64,000 nucleotides of DNA, taken from Watersipora subatra (taxonomy: Eukaryota; Bryozoa; Gymnolaemata; Cheilostomatida; Watersiporidae). The first letter of the stretch is position 1; each line of letters begins with the position of its first letter. Where the stretch lies: the NCBI RefSeq assembly GCF_963576615.1, contig NC_088714.1:930001-994000 (forward strand), read 5' to 3'. A program made the translations under genes and the position numbers. Of this stretch, positions 13,501 through 25,000 are shown piece after piece. Below the pieces are notes generated by a model, which saw only the letters and a list, made by a program, of their open reading frames with translations, was not told the origin of the DNA and ran no database searches.

Positions 13501-16500
13501 TGTAAGTTATATTGTGTCAACACTTGTGGTTATATTGTGTCAACACTTGTAAGTTATATTGTGTCAACACTTGTAGTTATATTGTGTCAACACTTGTAAG
13601 TTATATTGTGTCAACACTTGTAGTTATATTGTGTCAACACTTGTAGTTATATTGTGTCAACACTTGTAGTTATATTGTGTCAACACTTGTAAGTTACATT
13701 GTGTCAACACTTGTAGTTATATTGTGTCAACACTTGTAGTTATATTGTGTCAACACTTGTAGTTATATTGTGTCAACACTTGTGAGTTATATTGTGTCAA
13801 CACTTGTAGTTATATTGTGTCAACACTTGTAAGTTATATTGTGTCAAAACTTGTAGTTATATTGTGTCAACACTTGTAAGTTATATTGTGTCAAAACTTG
13901 TAGTTATATTGTGTCAACACTTGTAAGTTATATTGTGTCAACACTTGTAGTTTCAATAAAATACTTTGAGTGGTGACCTTTGTTTTTATGCAATAGTCAG
14001 ATGGCAGTCCAACAGAATATGCAGTGTTGTAATTGCATCACGCGCACAATAGTAATAGCCGAGGTATGTAATAGTGGAATTTCCAAAATATGCATAATTG
14101 AGAATCACAGAATATGCAATGCTAGAATTCATAGCATAAATACTATGGTGTACTATAAATTCCACGCAAACACCAAGCGTAGGATAAAAAGATTTACAAA
14201 TGCACTTAAAACGCTGTCTAAATCTGAAGTTGGCTAGCCATAAAACAGCTGACTTTATAAAAACATGTTTGAAATAGGCCACACCCACCTGGTTTGAGTG
14301 AAAAAAACTGCCCTGTAATAACTCTTCCAGTTTCCTCAATCCTTTGACCTCCACTCAGGTATAACCTATCATTGAGACTGGCTATGGCACTGTTGCCGAC
14401 AGCTGCAGGAAGAGAGGGTACTCTTTGCCATTCCAAACGCTCAACATCAAACGCTTCACAAAGATTTGTGAAGCTGGTTTGACACTTAGAAACTCCGCCG
14501 CACGCATAAATGGCCTTACCTACGGCAGCGATTCCTGTATAGGAACATTGAAAATAGAATTAGACTCTCCCATTGCTTTGGAATTAAGGCAGGTTATAAA
14601 ACTTTTCACATAACCTTTGAAGGCATATAGGGTGATACCAGACACGGGGAACCAGTGCACATTATGTGAATACAATATTCGTATCTATGCCTAGCTTGCA
14701 TATGGCATTGCAATAAAAGCGACCAGTCAGTTCATCAGGGTTAAGTTACAGTAGAACCTCTATTTACGAAATACTGTACATACAAAATTTCCAAATTATG
14801 ACACGTGTTTACGTAAAAATATTGGTTCGACTTAAAAAAGATGTTTCTAGATAGGAAAGGCTGGCAGGTCTTTTGTATTTTGGTCGGTTTGTTTGAATAT
14901 CAGAACAAAAATAAAAAATGGAAAGAAAGAAATGTTAATTTTATGGTGAGTTTGAATTTAGTGTTTATGTTCCCATTGAATTTAGTGTTTATGTTCCCTT
15001 TGAATTTAGTGTTCATGTTCCCTTTGAATTTAGTGTTCATGTTCCCTTTGAATTTAGTGTGTATGTTTCCTTTGAATTTAGTGTGTATGTTTCCTTTGAA
15101 TTTAGTGTTTATGTTCCCTTTGAATTTAGTGTTTATGTTCCCTTTGAATTTAGTGTTTATGTTCCCTTTGAATTTAGTGTTTATGTTTCCTTTGAATTTA
15201 GTGTTTATGTTCCCTTTGAATTTAGTGTTTATGTTCCTTTTGAATTTAGTATTTATGTTCCCTTTGAATTTAGTGTTTATGTTCCCTTTGAATTTAGTGT
15301 GTATGTTCCCTTTGAAGTTAGTGTTTATGTTCCCTTTGAATTTAGTGTTCATGTTCCCTTTGAATTTAGTGTTTGTGTTTCCTTTGAATTTAATGTTTAT
15401 GTTCCCTTTGAATTTAGTGTTTGTGTTTCCTTTGAATTTAGTGTTTATGTTCCCTTTGAATTTAATGTTTACCCTATGTTCCCTTTGAATTTAGTGTTCA
15501 TGTTCCCTTTGAATTTAGTGTTTGTGTTTCCTTCGAATTTAGTGTTTATGTTCCCTTTGAAGTTAGTGTTTATGTTCCCTTTGAATTTAGTGTTCATGTT
15601 CCTTTTGAATTTAGTGTTTGTGTTTCCTTTGAATTTAGTGTTTATGTTCCCTTTGAATTTAGTGTTTATGTTCCTTTTGAATTTAGTGTTTATGTTCCTT
15701 TTGAATTTAGTGTTTATGTTCCCTTTGAATTTAGTGTTCATGTTCCCTTTGAATTTAGTGTTTGTGTTTCCTTTGAATTTAGTGTTTATGTTCCCTTTGA
15801 AGTTAGTGTTTATGTTCCCTTTGAATTTAGTGTTCATGTTCCGTTTGAATTTAGTGTTTGTGTTTCCTTTGAATTTAATGTTTATGTTTCCTTTGAATTT
15901 AGTGTTTGTGTTTCCTTTGAATTTAATGTTTATGTTCCCTTTGAATTTAGTGATTATGTTCCCTTTGAATTTAGTGTTTATGTTCCCTTTGAATTTAGTG
16001 TTTGTGTTTCCTTTGAATTTAGTGTTTATGGTTCCGGTGAATTTAGCATTTATGTTCCCTTTGAATTTAGTGTTTATGTTCCCTTTGAATTTATTGTTTG
16101 TGTTCCCTTTGAATTTAGTGATTATGTTCCCTTTGAATTTAGTGTTTATGTTCCCTTTGAATTTAGTGTTTATGTTCCCTTTGAATTTAGTGTTTATGTT
16201 CCCTTTGAATTTAGTGTTTATGTTCCCTTTGAATTTATTGTTTGTGTTCCCTTTGAATTTAGTGTTTATGTTCCCTTTGAATTTAGTGTTTATTTTTCCT
16301 TTGAATTTAGTGTTTATGTTCCCTTTGAATTTAGTGTGTATGCTCATTTTCATACTTTATGTTTTCTCTCAGCTGTCAACCATTTGCTACCTCCTCCCAC
16401 TGTTGTATACATTGGAAATATCATACACCACATAGAAAGTAGGACAACTATAGTTTCCTCAACTCAAGTTTTGTGTTTGCTCTATGATGACATACCGTAC

Positions 16501-18416
16501 ATGTTTTCAGTTCGTGCTATTGTAAATACATCTTTCTACTTACGATCGTAAAACATGCATTCTGAGCTAAACAACCAAAACAACAAAACCCACTTTTCTG
16601 ACCACCATTCTCCTTTGACCTCCATCACTTAGTCTCATCTAGATGACCAACATCGATGGTAATAAACAAACATACCATTCATAGTTTTTATTCATATTTC
16701 TCTGTTCCTCTTTTCCTTTATGGTTACTTTTTCTATTTAATGTGCAGCAATTAATTCTAACATGTTAGACATTCTAACTTGTTACAAGTTTTAACCATAT
16801 TTTATAACTTATACAAATATTATATCCGATTTTTGTGGAGGCTTGGATCGAATTAGGGCATGGCTCGGAACGGATTCGGGTATTTATACAGTGAAACACG
16901 TTCCTACTTACAAAATGGCTTCTAGAACGAATTAACTTTCATAAGCAGAGGTTCTACTGTACTTCAAAATCAAAAATTTCTGATCTGACATTTACTCACA
17001 ATCGCAACTCGACACTACATTTTAATCAGATAACAATGCAACCTACATCCCTTTAAGGCTAGGCTATCTTGTTCACAATCTTTCTTATTGTTACATTGTC
17101 TGAAACAAAACATTGCTCACCTATTACTAAGATTGTCGCTATGCTTATTTTAAGCAGACAACGAAGTATAACTACATGATGAATGAAGATGGCTGAATTT
17201 ATGAGTGTTTTAAGAAAAAGCCGATAAAAGCAACAGAGAATAGTGAATTACCGGCAGGAATGACCTGCAACTCAGGGCAGGCGAGTGGCCTCTGGTCTCC
17301 AATAGCTGGATTGAAACATTTCAACCGAATGAATGCATCATGATCGAACCCTCCATAGTGTTCCAAAGAAATAGTGTATAAACAATTGTCTATAGTGACC
17401 GCCCCACAGGTTTTATGTTGAACTGCATCAGTGTAAAGGCTATACATTTCTGTTACTCCAGCCTTTTGTCGACAAGCTAGAATCTCATGTTTTTTGTTTC
17501 CGCTACTAGCTAGGACAATAACAAGCGACGGCTCTCTACTACGGATTCTGTTCTGAACCGTGGAGTCATTAGGTTTTACAGAAGGAAAGTTCTCATGAGA
17601 CCGAAGAGCTGAAGTGATGAGAGAGGTTATTGCTGGAGGATAATGAGATCTGTGTTGTAGTTCTTGTAATGCATCTAAAGACATTAAACCAAATCTCACA
17701 TTGCTCAGTAGCCTGACGGCCATTGCTTCCTGTTCTTCCACCATATTATGGTCGATCTCAAAGTCTTCCTTTTTGTGGGATAGCCAAGTTTCTAACAGTG
17801 ACAACAGTTCATATTCTGAACCAACAGCAAGACAATCTTGTGAGACAATATCTATCAATTGTAGGAGTTCCAAACCGAGGTATAGACTGGACTGGCGGGT
17901 GAGATCAAGGAAATGCTCTGCCAACTGTCTAGTAAAGCTCTCAAGAGCTTGAGTCAGACAGTACTTGGTAGCGAGCTCTGCTAATGTCTCATAGTGTTCT
18001 AAGTCAAAAGAGCTGGTGAGCCAGCTTGAGCAACGATCAATCAATGATGCAATCTGAAGATGACTAGACGCGTTGAGAAGATCGTCAAGATTTCCTGGTG
18101 AGATCTCAACTCTACCAGTATATATGAAATCTATGACAGCTTTGATTGCCATTTCATCGATTCCTTCAAGACAAACTTGGTTCATCTGAGATTCGCGCAT
18201 GCAGGTAGTACCTTCCAGCAAGGCTTTGAAATAGTCCGAGTGTTCAATTAACACAGAACTGTGAACAGGGTACTTGCAACCATGACTGATTATAATAAAG
18301 TCTGTTCTTCCATTGCTAAGACAATCCTCTGATAGCTGCGCTGATCGCATAGTTTTTGATTTTAATGGAGGTTCATCTTCATCAACTAACTTTGGTCGGG
18401 CAGTTTGTGAGTTCAT
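1367..18416 (-). CDS. Kelch-like protein (BTB-BACK-Kelch), whole gene, five coding exons
   Basis: Gene-level entry. Coding exons on the minus strand are 18416-17252, 14534-14289, 13206-13095, 7138-6958 and 1522-1367. They add to 1860 nt, exactly 620 codons, and every junction keeps phase (1, 1, 2, 0), which strongly supports the model. The protein is 619 residues, normal for the KLHL family. It has a BTB domain at about 29-135, a BACK domain at about 136-245 and Kelch repeats from about 296 to the end, with Gly-Gly doublets in YACGGVSK, YLSGGQR and IVSGGL. KLHL proteins are usually substrate adaptors of cullin-3 ubiquitin ligases: BTB-BACK binds CUL3 and the Kelch propeller binds the substrate. 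That role is inferred from the family. I cannot assign a subfamily. The introns (2.7, 1.1, 6.0 and 5.4 kb) are largely minisatellite and transposon DNA. The last Kelch blades are weakly conserved. Confidence 0.88.
2900..3077 (+). mobile_element. Non-autonomous Helitron, 3' end
   Basis: This copy shares about 150 bases with 6790-6904, 32560-32717 and the reverse strand of 62927-63110. It ends with ttattacccgggcaacgcc and then CTAG at 3074-3077 followed by T, the CTRR|T end of Helitrons with a GC-rich 3' hairpin region. The 5' end of this copy is not clear. Confidence 0.6.
3704..4951. mobile_element. TIR DNA element (pogo/Tigger-like, non-autonomous)
   Basis: The left end CCATAAAACCTCTAACTGAA and the right end, read in reverse as CCGTAAAATTCTATTTGAAC, are imperfect inverted repeats. 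Both are flanked by TA (3702-3703 and 4952-4953). The inside has a 103-codon open frame at 4201-4512 that I do not recognise and no intact transposase. It lies in intron 4 of the Kelch-like gene, directly before the 20-bp array. Confidence 0.55.
4979..5880. repeat. 20-bp minisatellite, 45 identical copies
   Basis: The unit tattgtattaattgcatcag is repeated without a single change from 4981 to 5880. Edge sequence on both sides is a partial or mutated copy (ctcag before, taatgtatc after). It lies in intron 4 of the Kelch-like gene. Confidence 0.98.
6083..6515. repeat. 33-bp minisatellite, about 13 copies
   Basis: The unit begins aataccaatctttagataat and continues agatactgtataa. The first copy has changes (tctgtagac for tctttagat) and the rest are essentially identical. 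Because 33 is divisible by three, one frame stays open (an 11-residue repeat on the minus strand at 5989-6552); this is not evidence of coding. It lies in intron 4 of the Kelch-like gene. Confidence 0.97.
6790..6904 (+). mobile_element. Non-autonomous Helitron, 3' end
   Basis: The copy ends with tttttattactcgtgcaacg, then ccgggcatt and CTAA at 6901-6904 followed by T, matching the CTRR|T rule. It is similar to the copies at 2900-3077 and 32560-32717. Confidence 0.55.
6958..7138 (-). CDS. Kelch-like gene, coding exon 4 (Kelch blade)
   Basis: The acceptor (tttgttatag) precedes 7138, and the first base C completes the AG left by exon 3. The translation includes PMERYDVITDQWTIIKGC, a Kelch Tyr-Asp...Trp pattern, then GHFYLLPGDSNTLFALGH. 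The donor is probably GTCTGT at 6957. A stronger-looking GTATGT five bases on would put the last exon out of frame. A TIR transposon ends only 10 bases inside the upstream intron. Confidence 0.8.
7473..7592. repeat. Near-perfect 120-base palindrome
   Basis: The arms are about 55 bases, starting cacgggctagccgggtcacg on the left and ending gactcggctagcccgtg on the right, around a loop near aaatcgcatg. A few mismatches occur near the outer third. It could be an inserted foldback MITE. Confidence 0.9.
7603..7638. repeat. 14-bp perfect inverted repeat
   Basis: The arms ttccgacgttgatt and aatcaacgtcggaa are separated by an 8-base loop. It lies just beside the 7473-7592 palindrome inside the same TIR element. 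Confidence 0.85.
8388..12655. repeat. 12-bp minisatellite, about 355 copies (4.3 kb)
   Basis: The unit is gctttaccatta, with the common variants gctttaccacta, gctttaccgtta, gctttattacta and gctctaccatta. Variants recur in ordered blocks, giving a higher-order structure. Seven 11-base units (one t lost, cattagcttacc) lie near 9516, 9672, 10138, 10581, 10797, 10938 and 11238. Long open frames in several frames (up to 578 codons, reading Val-Lys-Leu-Met, Ala-Asn-Gly-Lys or Ala-Leu-Pro-Leu) come from the unit length. It fills most of intron 3 of the Kelch-like gene. Confidence 0.98.
12897..12982. repeat. Clustered ttgtacaa palindromes
   Basis: Seven short copies of attgtacaat-like sequence occur in 85 bases, some overlapping. 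This is simple degenerate repetition with no evident role. Confidence 0.6.
13095..13206 (-). CDS. Kelch-like gene, coding exon 3 (Kelch blade)
   Basis: The acceptor ttctctgcag precedes 13206 and the donor GTGCAA follows 13095. The translation contains DWKELASLTLARRGHSMLAV and then IVSGGLINP, a typical Kelch blade (Trp, then Arg-Gly/His, then Gly-Gly). The exon leaves in phase 2, which the next exon completes with one base. It is too short to stand out as an open frame on its own. Confidence 0.85.
13455..13951. repeat. 23/24-bp minisatellite, about 21 copies
   Basis: The unit agttatattgtgtcaacact followed by tgt alternates with a version one base longer (tgtaagttat). A few copies have aaaac for acac. 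It lies in intron 2 of the Kelch-like gene. Confidence 0.97.
14289..14534 (-). CDS. Kelch-like gene, coding exon 2 (Kelch blades)
   Basis: The acceptor (ttcctatacag) precedes 14534 and the donor GTGGGT starts at 14288. The split codon joins G from exon 1 with GA here to give Gly389. The exon carries two Kelch signatures: IYACGG, then EWQRVPSLP, then LYLSGG. Entry and exit phases are both 1, which agrees with its neighbours. Confidence 0.88.
14749..16959. mobile_element. TIR DNA element enclosing the 24-bp array
   Basis: The left end CAGTAGAACCTCTATTTACG and the right end, reverse-read CAGTAGAACCTCTGCTTATG, are flanked by TA at 14747-14748 and 16960-16961. Between them lie the 24-bp minisatellite and about 600 bases without coding signal. 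No transposase remains. It occupies most of intron 1 of the Kelch-like gene. Confidence 0.8.
14944..16340. repeat. 24-bp minisatellite, about 58 copies
   Basis: The unit is tttgaatttagtgtttatgt followed by tccc, with scattered substitutions (gtgttcatg, gtgtttgtg, tttcc). One short interruption (taccctatgttcc) is near 15470. The open frames here (up to 458 codons, an 8-residue repeat) are by-products. The array lies inside the TIR element at 14749-16959. Confidence 0.97.
17252..18416 (-). CDS. Kelch-like gene, coding exon 1 (BTB, BACK, first Kelch blade)
   Basis: This exon encodes residues 1-388 plus one base of codon 389. The BTB core is seen in DFIIISHG and YPVHSSVL, followed by DYFKALLEG and AVIDFIYTGRVEI. 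BACK follows from LEHYETLAELATKYC. The first ATG in frame is at 18416. Four codons upstream the frame is closed by TAG, and that TAG sits in a good splice acceptor (cctatcttttag before TTGGAC at 18428), so a 5' untranslated exon probably lies further upstream, perhaps beyond the 54-bp array. The donor is GTAATT at 17251. The open frame runs on to 17199, but that tail is intronic. Confidence 0.9.
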
Positions 18417-18429
18417 TTTGTTGTCCAAC

Positions 18430-19044
18430 TAAAAGATAGGAACAAGTTTAAAAAATGTAAATCAGAAATTTTACCAGCCTAACACATATATGGAAACATT
18501 TATCAGTCATTCATTTAGTAGGCAGTTATCATATAGTTGGAATTATTGAAGATATATTTGATACATATAATACCTTACCAGAGGGAAAAACCTCACACGG
18601 TATGTATAACTTGAAAGCACAAACAGCTGAACGGGTTTAATGGCTTTCAATGTATGATCTATTACATGATCAAAAACTTTGCTTGCAGTTGAATATTAAT
18701 AAAGATGAGGATTTATTTAAAACAAGAAAAAATGCTTAGTGCAGAAGCAGTGCATGCATAAAATAATTATAATACAGTCAAACCACAATATATGTTAGTC
18801 AGTTCTAAAAATTTTCTGTACATCGAAACTATCATAGAGTCAAGCAAAGATTTTTATAAAAATACACCGTAATTTTACTAAATTCACTCTACAGCTAAAA
18901 ATCTTAACAATAACTATTACTATATAAAGCATTAAAACAAATACATTATATGAAATTATCAAAAAAACTAAAAAACACTAAATTATTTATTATATATAAG
19001 ATACCAAATGAAGAAAGGATAAATAATAAAAGATCTTATTAGTA
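18430..19044. other. Flank between the Kelch-like gene and the 54-bp array, no gene seen
   Basis: AT-rich sequence without coding signal. A single pogo-like end, CAGTCAAACCACAATATATG after TA, is at about 18775 and has no inverted partner nearby. It may be promoter or 5' intron of the Kelch-like gene. Confidence 0.45.
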
Positions 19045-22000
19045 CTTGGCTTTTAAATCAAAGATGGATGAACAGAGGTTGTGATAGAGATATAGAACTG
19101 GACCTTTTACATCAAAGATGGATGAACAGAGGTTGTGATAGAGATATAGAACTGGACCTTTTACATCAAAGATGGATGAACAGAGGTTGTGATAGAGATA
19201 TAGAACTGGACCTTTTACATCAAAGATGGATGAACAGAGGTTGTGATAGAGATATAGAACTGGACCTTTTACATCAAAGATGGATGAACAGAGGTTGTGA
19301 TAGAGATATAGAACTGGACCTTTTACATCAAAGATGGATGAACAGAGGTTGTGATAGAGATATAGAACTGGACCTTTTACACCAAAGATGGATGAACAGA
19401 GGTTGTGATAGAGATATAGAACTGGACCTTTTACATCAAAGATGGATGAACAGAGGTTGTGATAGAGATATAGAACTGGACCTTTTACACCAAAGATGGA
19501 TGAACAGAGGTTGTGATAGAGATATAGAACTGGACCTTTTACATCAAAGATGGATGAACAGAGGTTGTGATAGAGATATAGAACTGGACCTTTTACACCA
19601 AAGATGGATGAACAGAGGTTGTGATAGAGATATAGAACTGGACCTTTTACATCAAAGATGAATGAACAGAGGTTGTGATAGAGATATAGAACTGGACCTT
19701 TTACATCAAAGATGGATGAACAGAGGTTGTGATAGAGATATAGAACTGGACCTTTTACATCAAAGATGGATGAACAGAGGTTGTGATAGAGATATAGAAC
19801 TGAACCTTTTACATCAAAGATGGATGAACAGAGGTTGTGATAGAGATATAGAACTGGACCTTTTACATCAAAGATGGATGAACAGAGGTTGTGATAGAGA
19901 TATAGAACTGGACCTTTTACATCAAAGATGGATGAACAGAGGTTGTGATAGAGATATAGAACTGGACCTTTTACATCAAAGATGGATGAACAGAGGTTGT
20001 GATAGAGATATAGAACTGGACCTTTTACATCAAAGATGGATGAACAGAGGTTGTGATAGAGATATAGAACTGGACCTTTTACATCAAAGATGGATGAACA
20101 GAGGTTGTGATAGAGATATAGAACTGGACCTTTTACATCAAAGATGGATGAACAGAGGTTGTGATAGAGATATAGAACTGGACCTTTTACATCAAAGATG
20201 GATGAACAGAGGTTGTGATAGAGATATAGAACTGGACCTTTTACATCAAAGATGGATGAACAGAGGTTGTGATAGAGATATAGAACTGGACCTTTTACAT
20301 CAAAGATGGATGAACAGAGGTTGTGATAGAGATATAGAACTGGACCTTTTACATCAAAGATGGATGAACAGAGGTTGTGATAGAGATATAGAACTGGACC
20401 TTTTACATCAAAGATGGATGAACAGAGGTTGTGATAGAGATATAGAACTGGACCTTTTACATCAAAGATGGATGAACAGAGGTTGTGATAGAGATATAGA
20501 ACTGGACCTTTTACATCAAAGATGGATGAACAGAGGTTGTGATAGAGATATAGAACTGGACCTTTTACATCAAAGATGGATGAACAGAGGTTGTGATAGA
20601 GATATAGAACTGGACCTTTTACATCAAAGATGGATGAACAGAGGTTGTGATAGAGATATAGAACTGGACCTTTTACATCAAAGATGGATGAACAGAGGTT
20701 GTGATAGAGATATAGAACTGGACCTTTTACATCAAAGATGGATGAACAGAGGTTGTGATAGAGATATAGAACTGGACCTTTTACATCAAAGATGGATGAA
20801 CAGAGGTTGTGATAGAGATATAGAACTGGACCTTTTACATCAAAGATGGATGAACAGAGGTTGTGATAGAGATATAGAACTGGACCTTTTACATCAAAGA
20901 TGGATGAACAGAGGTTGTGATAGAGATATAGAACTGGACCTTTTACATCAAAGATGGATGAACAGAGGTTGTGATAGAGATATAGAACTGGACCTTTTAC
21001 ATCAAAGATGGATGAACAGAGGTTGTGATAGAGATATAGAACTGGACCTTTTACATCAAAGATGGATGAACAGAGGTTGTGATAGAGATATAGAACTGGA
21101 CCTTTTACATCAAAGATGGATGAACAGAGGTTGTGATAGAGATATAGAACTGGACCTTTTACATCAAAGATGGATGAACAGAGGTTGTGATAGAGATATA
21201 GAACTGGACCTTTTACATCAAAGATGGATGAACAGAGGTTGTGATAGAGATATAGAACTGGACCTTTTACATCAAAGATGGATGAACAGAGGTTGTGATA
21301 GAGATATAGAACTGGACCTTTTACATCAAAGATGGATGAACAGAGGTTGTGATAGAGATATAGAACTGGACCTTTTACATCAAAGATGGATGAACAGAGG
21401 TTGTGATAGAGATATAGAACTGGACCTTTTACATCAAAGATGGATGAACAGAGGTTGTGATAGAGATATAGAACTGGACCTTTTACATCAAAGATGGATG
21501 AACAGAGGTTGTGATAGAGATATAGAACTGGACCTTTTACATCAAAGATGGATGAACAGAGGTTGTGATAGAGATATAGAACTGGACCTTTTACATCAAA
21601 GATGGATGAACAGAGGTTGTGATAGAGATATAGAACTGGACCTTTTACATCAAAGATGGATGAACAGAGGTTGTGATAGAGATATAGAACTGGACCTTTT
21701 ACATCAAAGATGGATGAACAGAGGTTGTGATAGAGATATAGAACTGGACCTTTTACATCAAAGATGGATGAACAGAGGTTGTGATAGAGATATAGAACTG
21801 GACCTTTTACATCAAAGATGGATGAACAGAGGTTGTGATAGAGATATAGAACTGGACCTTTTACATCAAAGATGGATGAACAGAGGTTGTGATAGAGATA
21901 TAGAACTGGACCTTTTACATCAAAGATGGATGAACAGAGGTTGTGATAGAGATATAGAACTGGACCTTTTACATCAAAGATGGATGAACAGAGGTTGTGA

Positions 22001-25000
22001 TAGAGATATAGAACTGGACCTTTTACATCAAAGATGGATGAACAGAGGTTGTGATAGAGATATAGAACTGGACCTTTTACATCAAAGATGGATGAACAGA
22101 GGTTGTGATAGAGATATAGAACTGGACCTTTTACATCAAAGATGGATGAACAGAGGTTGTGATAGAGATATAGAACTGGACCTTTTACATCAAAGATGGA
22201 TGAACAGAGGTTGTGATAGAGATATAGAACTGGACCTTTTACATCAAAGATGGATGAACAGAGGTTGTGATAGAGATATAGAACTGGACCTTTTACATCA
22301 AAGATGGATGAACAGAGGTTGTGATAGAGATATAGAACTGGACCTTTTACATCAAAGATGGATGAACAGAGGTTGTGATAGAGATATAGAACTGGACCTT
22401 TTACATCAAAGATGGATGAACAGAGGTTGTGATAGAGATATAGAACTGGACCTTTTACATCAAAGATGGATGAACAGAGGTTGTGATAGAGATATAGAAC
22501 TGGACCTTTTACATCAAAGATGGATGAACAGAGGTTGTGATAGAGATATAGAACTGGACCTTTTACATCAAAGATGGATGAACAGAGGTTGTGATAGAGA
22601 TATAGAACTGGACCTTTTACATCAAAGATGGATGAACAGAGGTTGTGATAGAGATATAGAACTGGACCTTTTACATCAAAGATGGATGAACAGAGGTTGT
22701 GATAGAGATATAGAACTGGACCTTTTACATCAAAGATGGATGAACAGAGGTTGTGATAGAGATATAGAACTGGACCTTTTACATCAAAGATGGATGAACA
22801 GAGGTTGTGATAGAGATATAGAACTGGACCTTTTACATCAAAGATGGATGAACAGAGGTTGTGATAGAGATATAGAACTGGACCTTTTACATCAAAGATG
22901 GATGAACAGAGGTTGTGATAGAGATATAGAACTGGACCTTTTACATCAAAGATGGATGAACAGAGGTTGTGATAGAGATATAGAACTGGACCTTTTACAT
23001 CAAAGATGGATGAACAGAGGTTGTGATAGAGATATAGAACTGGACCTTTTACATCAAAGATGGATGAACAGAGGTTGTGATAGAGATATAGAACTGGACC
23101 TTTTACATCAAAGATGGATGAACAGAGGTTGTGATAGAGATATAGAACTGGACCTTTTACATCAAAGATGGATGAACAGAGGTTGTGATAGAGATATAGA
23201 ACTGGACCTTTTACATCAAAGATGGATGAACAGAGGTTGTGATAGAGATATAGAACTGGACCTTTTACATCAAAGATGGATGAACAGAGGTTGTGATAGA
23301 GATATAGAACTGGACCTTTTACATCAAAGATGGATGAACAGAGGTTGTGATAGAGATATAGAACTGGACCTTTTACATCAAAGATGGATGAACAGAGGTT
23401 GTGATAGAGATATAGAACTGGACCTTTTACATCAAAGATGGATGAACAGAGGTTGTGATAGAGATATAGAACTGGACCTTTTACATCAAAGATGGATGAA
23501 CAGAGGTTGTGATAGAGATATAGAACTGGACCTTTTACATCAAAGATGGATGAACAGAGGTTGTGATAGAGATATAGAACTGGACCTTTTACATCAAAGA
23601 TGGATGAACAGAGGTTGTGATAGAGATATAGAACTGGACCTTTTACATCAAAGATGGATGAACAGAGGTTGTGATAGAGATATAGAACTGGACCTTTTAC
23701 ATCAAAGATGGATGAACAGAGGTTGTGATAGAGATATAGAACTGGACCTTTTACATCAAAGATGGATGAACAGAGGTTGTGATAGAGATATAGAACTGGA
23801 CCTTTTACATCAAAGATGGATGAACAGAGGTTGTGATAGAGATATAGAACTGGACCTTTTACATCAAAGATGGATGAACAGAGGTTGTGATAGAGATATA
23901 GAACTGGACCTTTTACATCAAAGATGGATGAACAGAGGTTGTGATAGAGATATAGAACTGGACCTTTTACATCAAAGATGGATGAACAGAGGTTGTGATA
24001 GAGATATAGAACTGGACCTTTTACATCAAAGATGGATGAACAGAGGTTGTGATAGAGATATAGAACTGGACCTTTTACATCAAAGATGGATGAACAGAGG
24101 TTGTGATAGAGATATAGAACTGGACCTTTTACATCAAAGATGGATGAACAGAGGTTGTGATAGAGATATAGAACTGGACCTTTTACATCAAAGATGGATG
24201 AACAGAGGTTGTGATAGAGATATAGAACTGGACCTTTTACATCAAAGATGGATGAACAGAGGTTGTGATAGAGATATAGAACTGGACCTTTTACATCAAA
24301 GATGGATGAACAGAGGTTGTGATAGAGATATAGAACTGGACCTTTTACATCAAAGATGGATGAACAGAGGTTGTGATAGAGATATAGAACTGGACCTTTT
24401 ACATCAAAGATGGATGAACAGAGGTTGTGATAGAGATATAGAACTGGACCTTTTACATCAAAGATGGATGAACAGAGGTTGTGATAGAGATATAGAACTG
24501 GACCTTTTACATCAAAGATGGATGAACAGAGGTTGTGATAGAGATATAGAACTGGACCTTTTACATCAAAGATGGATGAACAGAGGTTGTGATAGAGATA
24601 TAGAACTGGACCTTTTACATCAAAGATGGATGAACAGAGGTTGTGATAGAGATATAGAACTGGACCTTTTACATCAAAGATGGATGAACAGAGGTTGTGA
24701 TAGAGATATAGAACTGGACCTTTTACATCAAAGATGGATGAACAGAGGTTGTGATAGAGATATAGAACTGGACCTTTTACATCAAAGATGGATGAACAGA
24801 GGTTGTGATAGAGATATAGAACTGGACCTTTTACATCAAAGATGGATGAACAGAGGTTGTGATAGAGATATAGAACTGGACCTTTTACATCAAAGATGGA
24901 TGAACAGAGGTTGTGATAGAGATATAGAACTGGACCTTTTACATCAAAGATGGATGAACAGAGGTTGTGATAGAGATATAGAACTGGACCTTTTACATCA

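Noticed and set aside
14841-16435. Hydrophobic repeat frames (Phe-Pro-Leu-Asn-Leu-Val) that look like transmembrane segments
   Set aside because: They come from the T-rich 24-bp minisatellite, are open in several frames and have no splice or start support.
17199-17251. Kelch open frame continuing to a stop at 17199
   Set aside because: Splicing at GTAATT (17251) joins in phase to exon 2 and continues the Kelch repeat. The tail after it has no Kelch features.
18775-18800. Complete pogo-like element starting at CAGTCAAACC
   Set aside because: No inverted partner was found on either side. Only a solo end is present.
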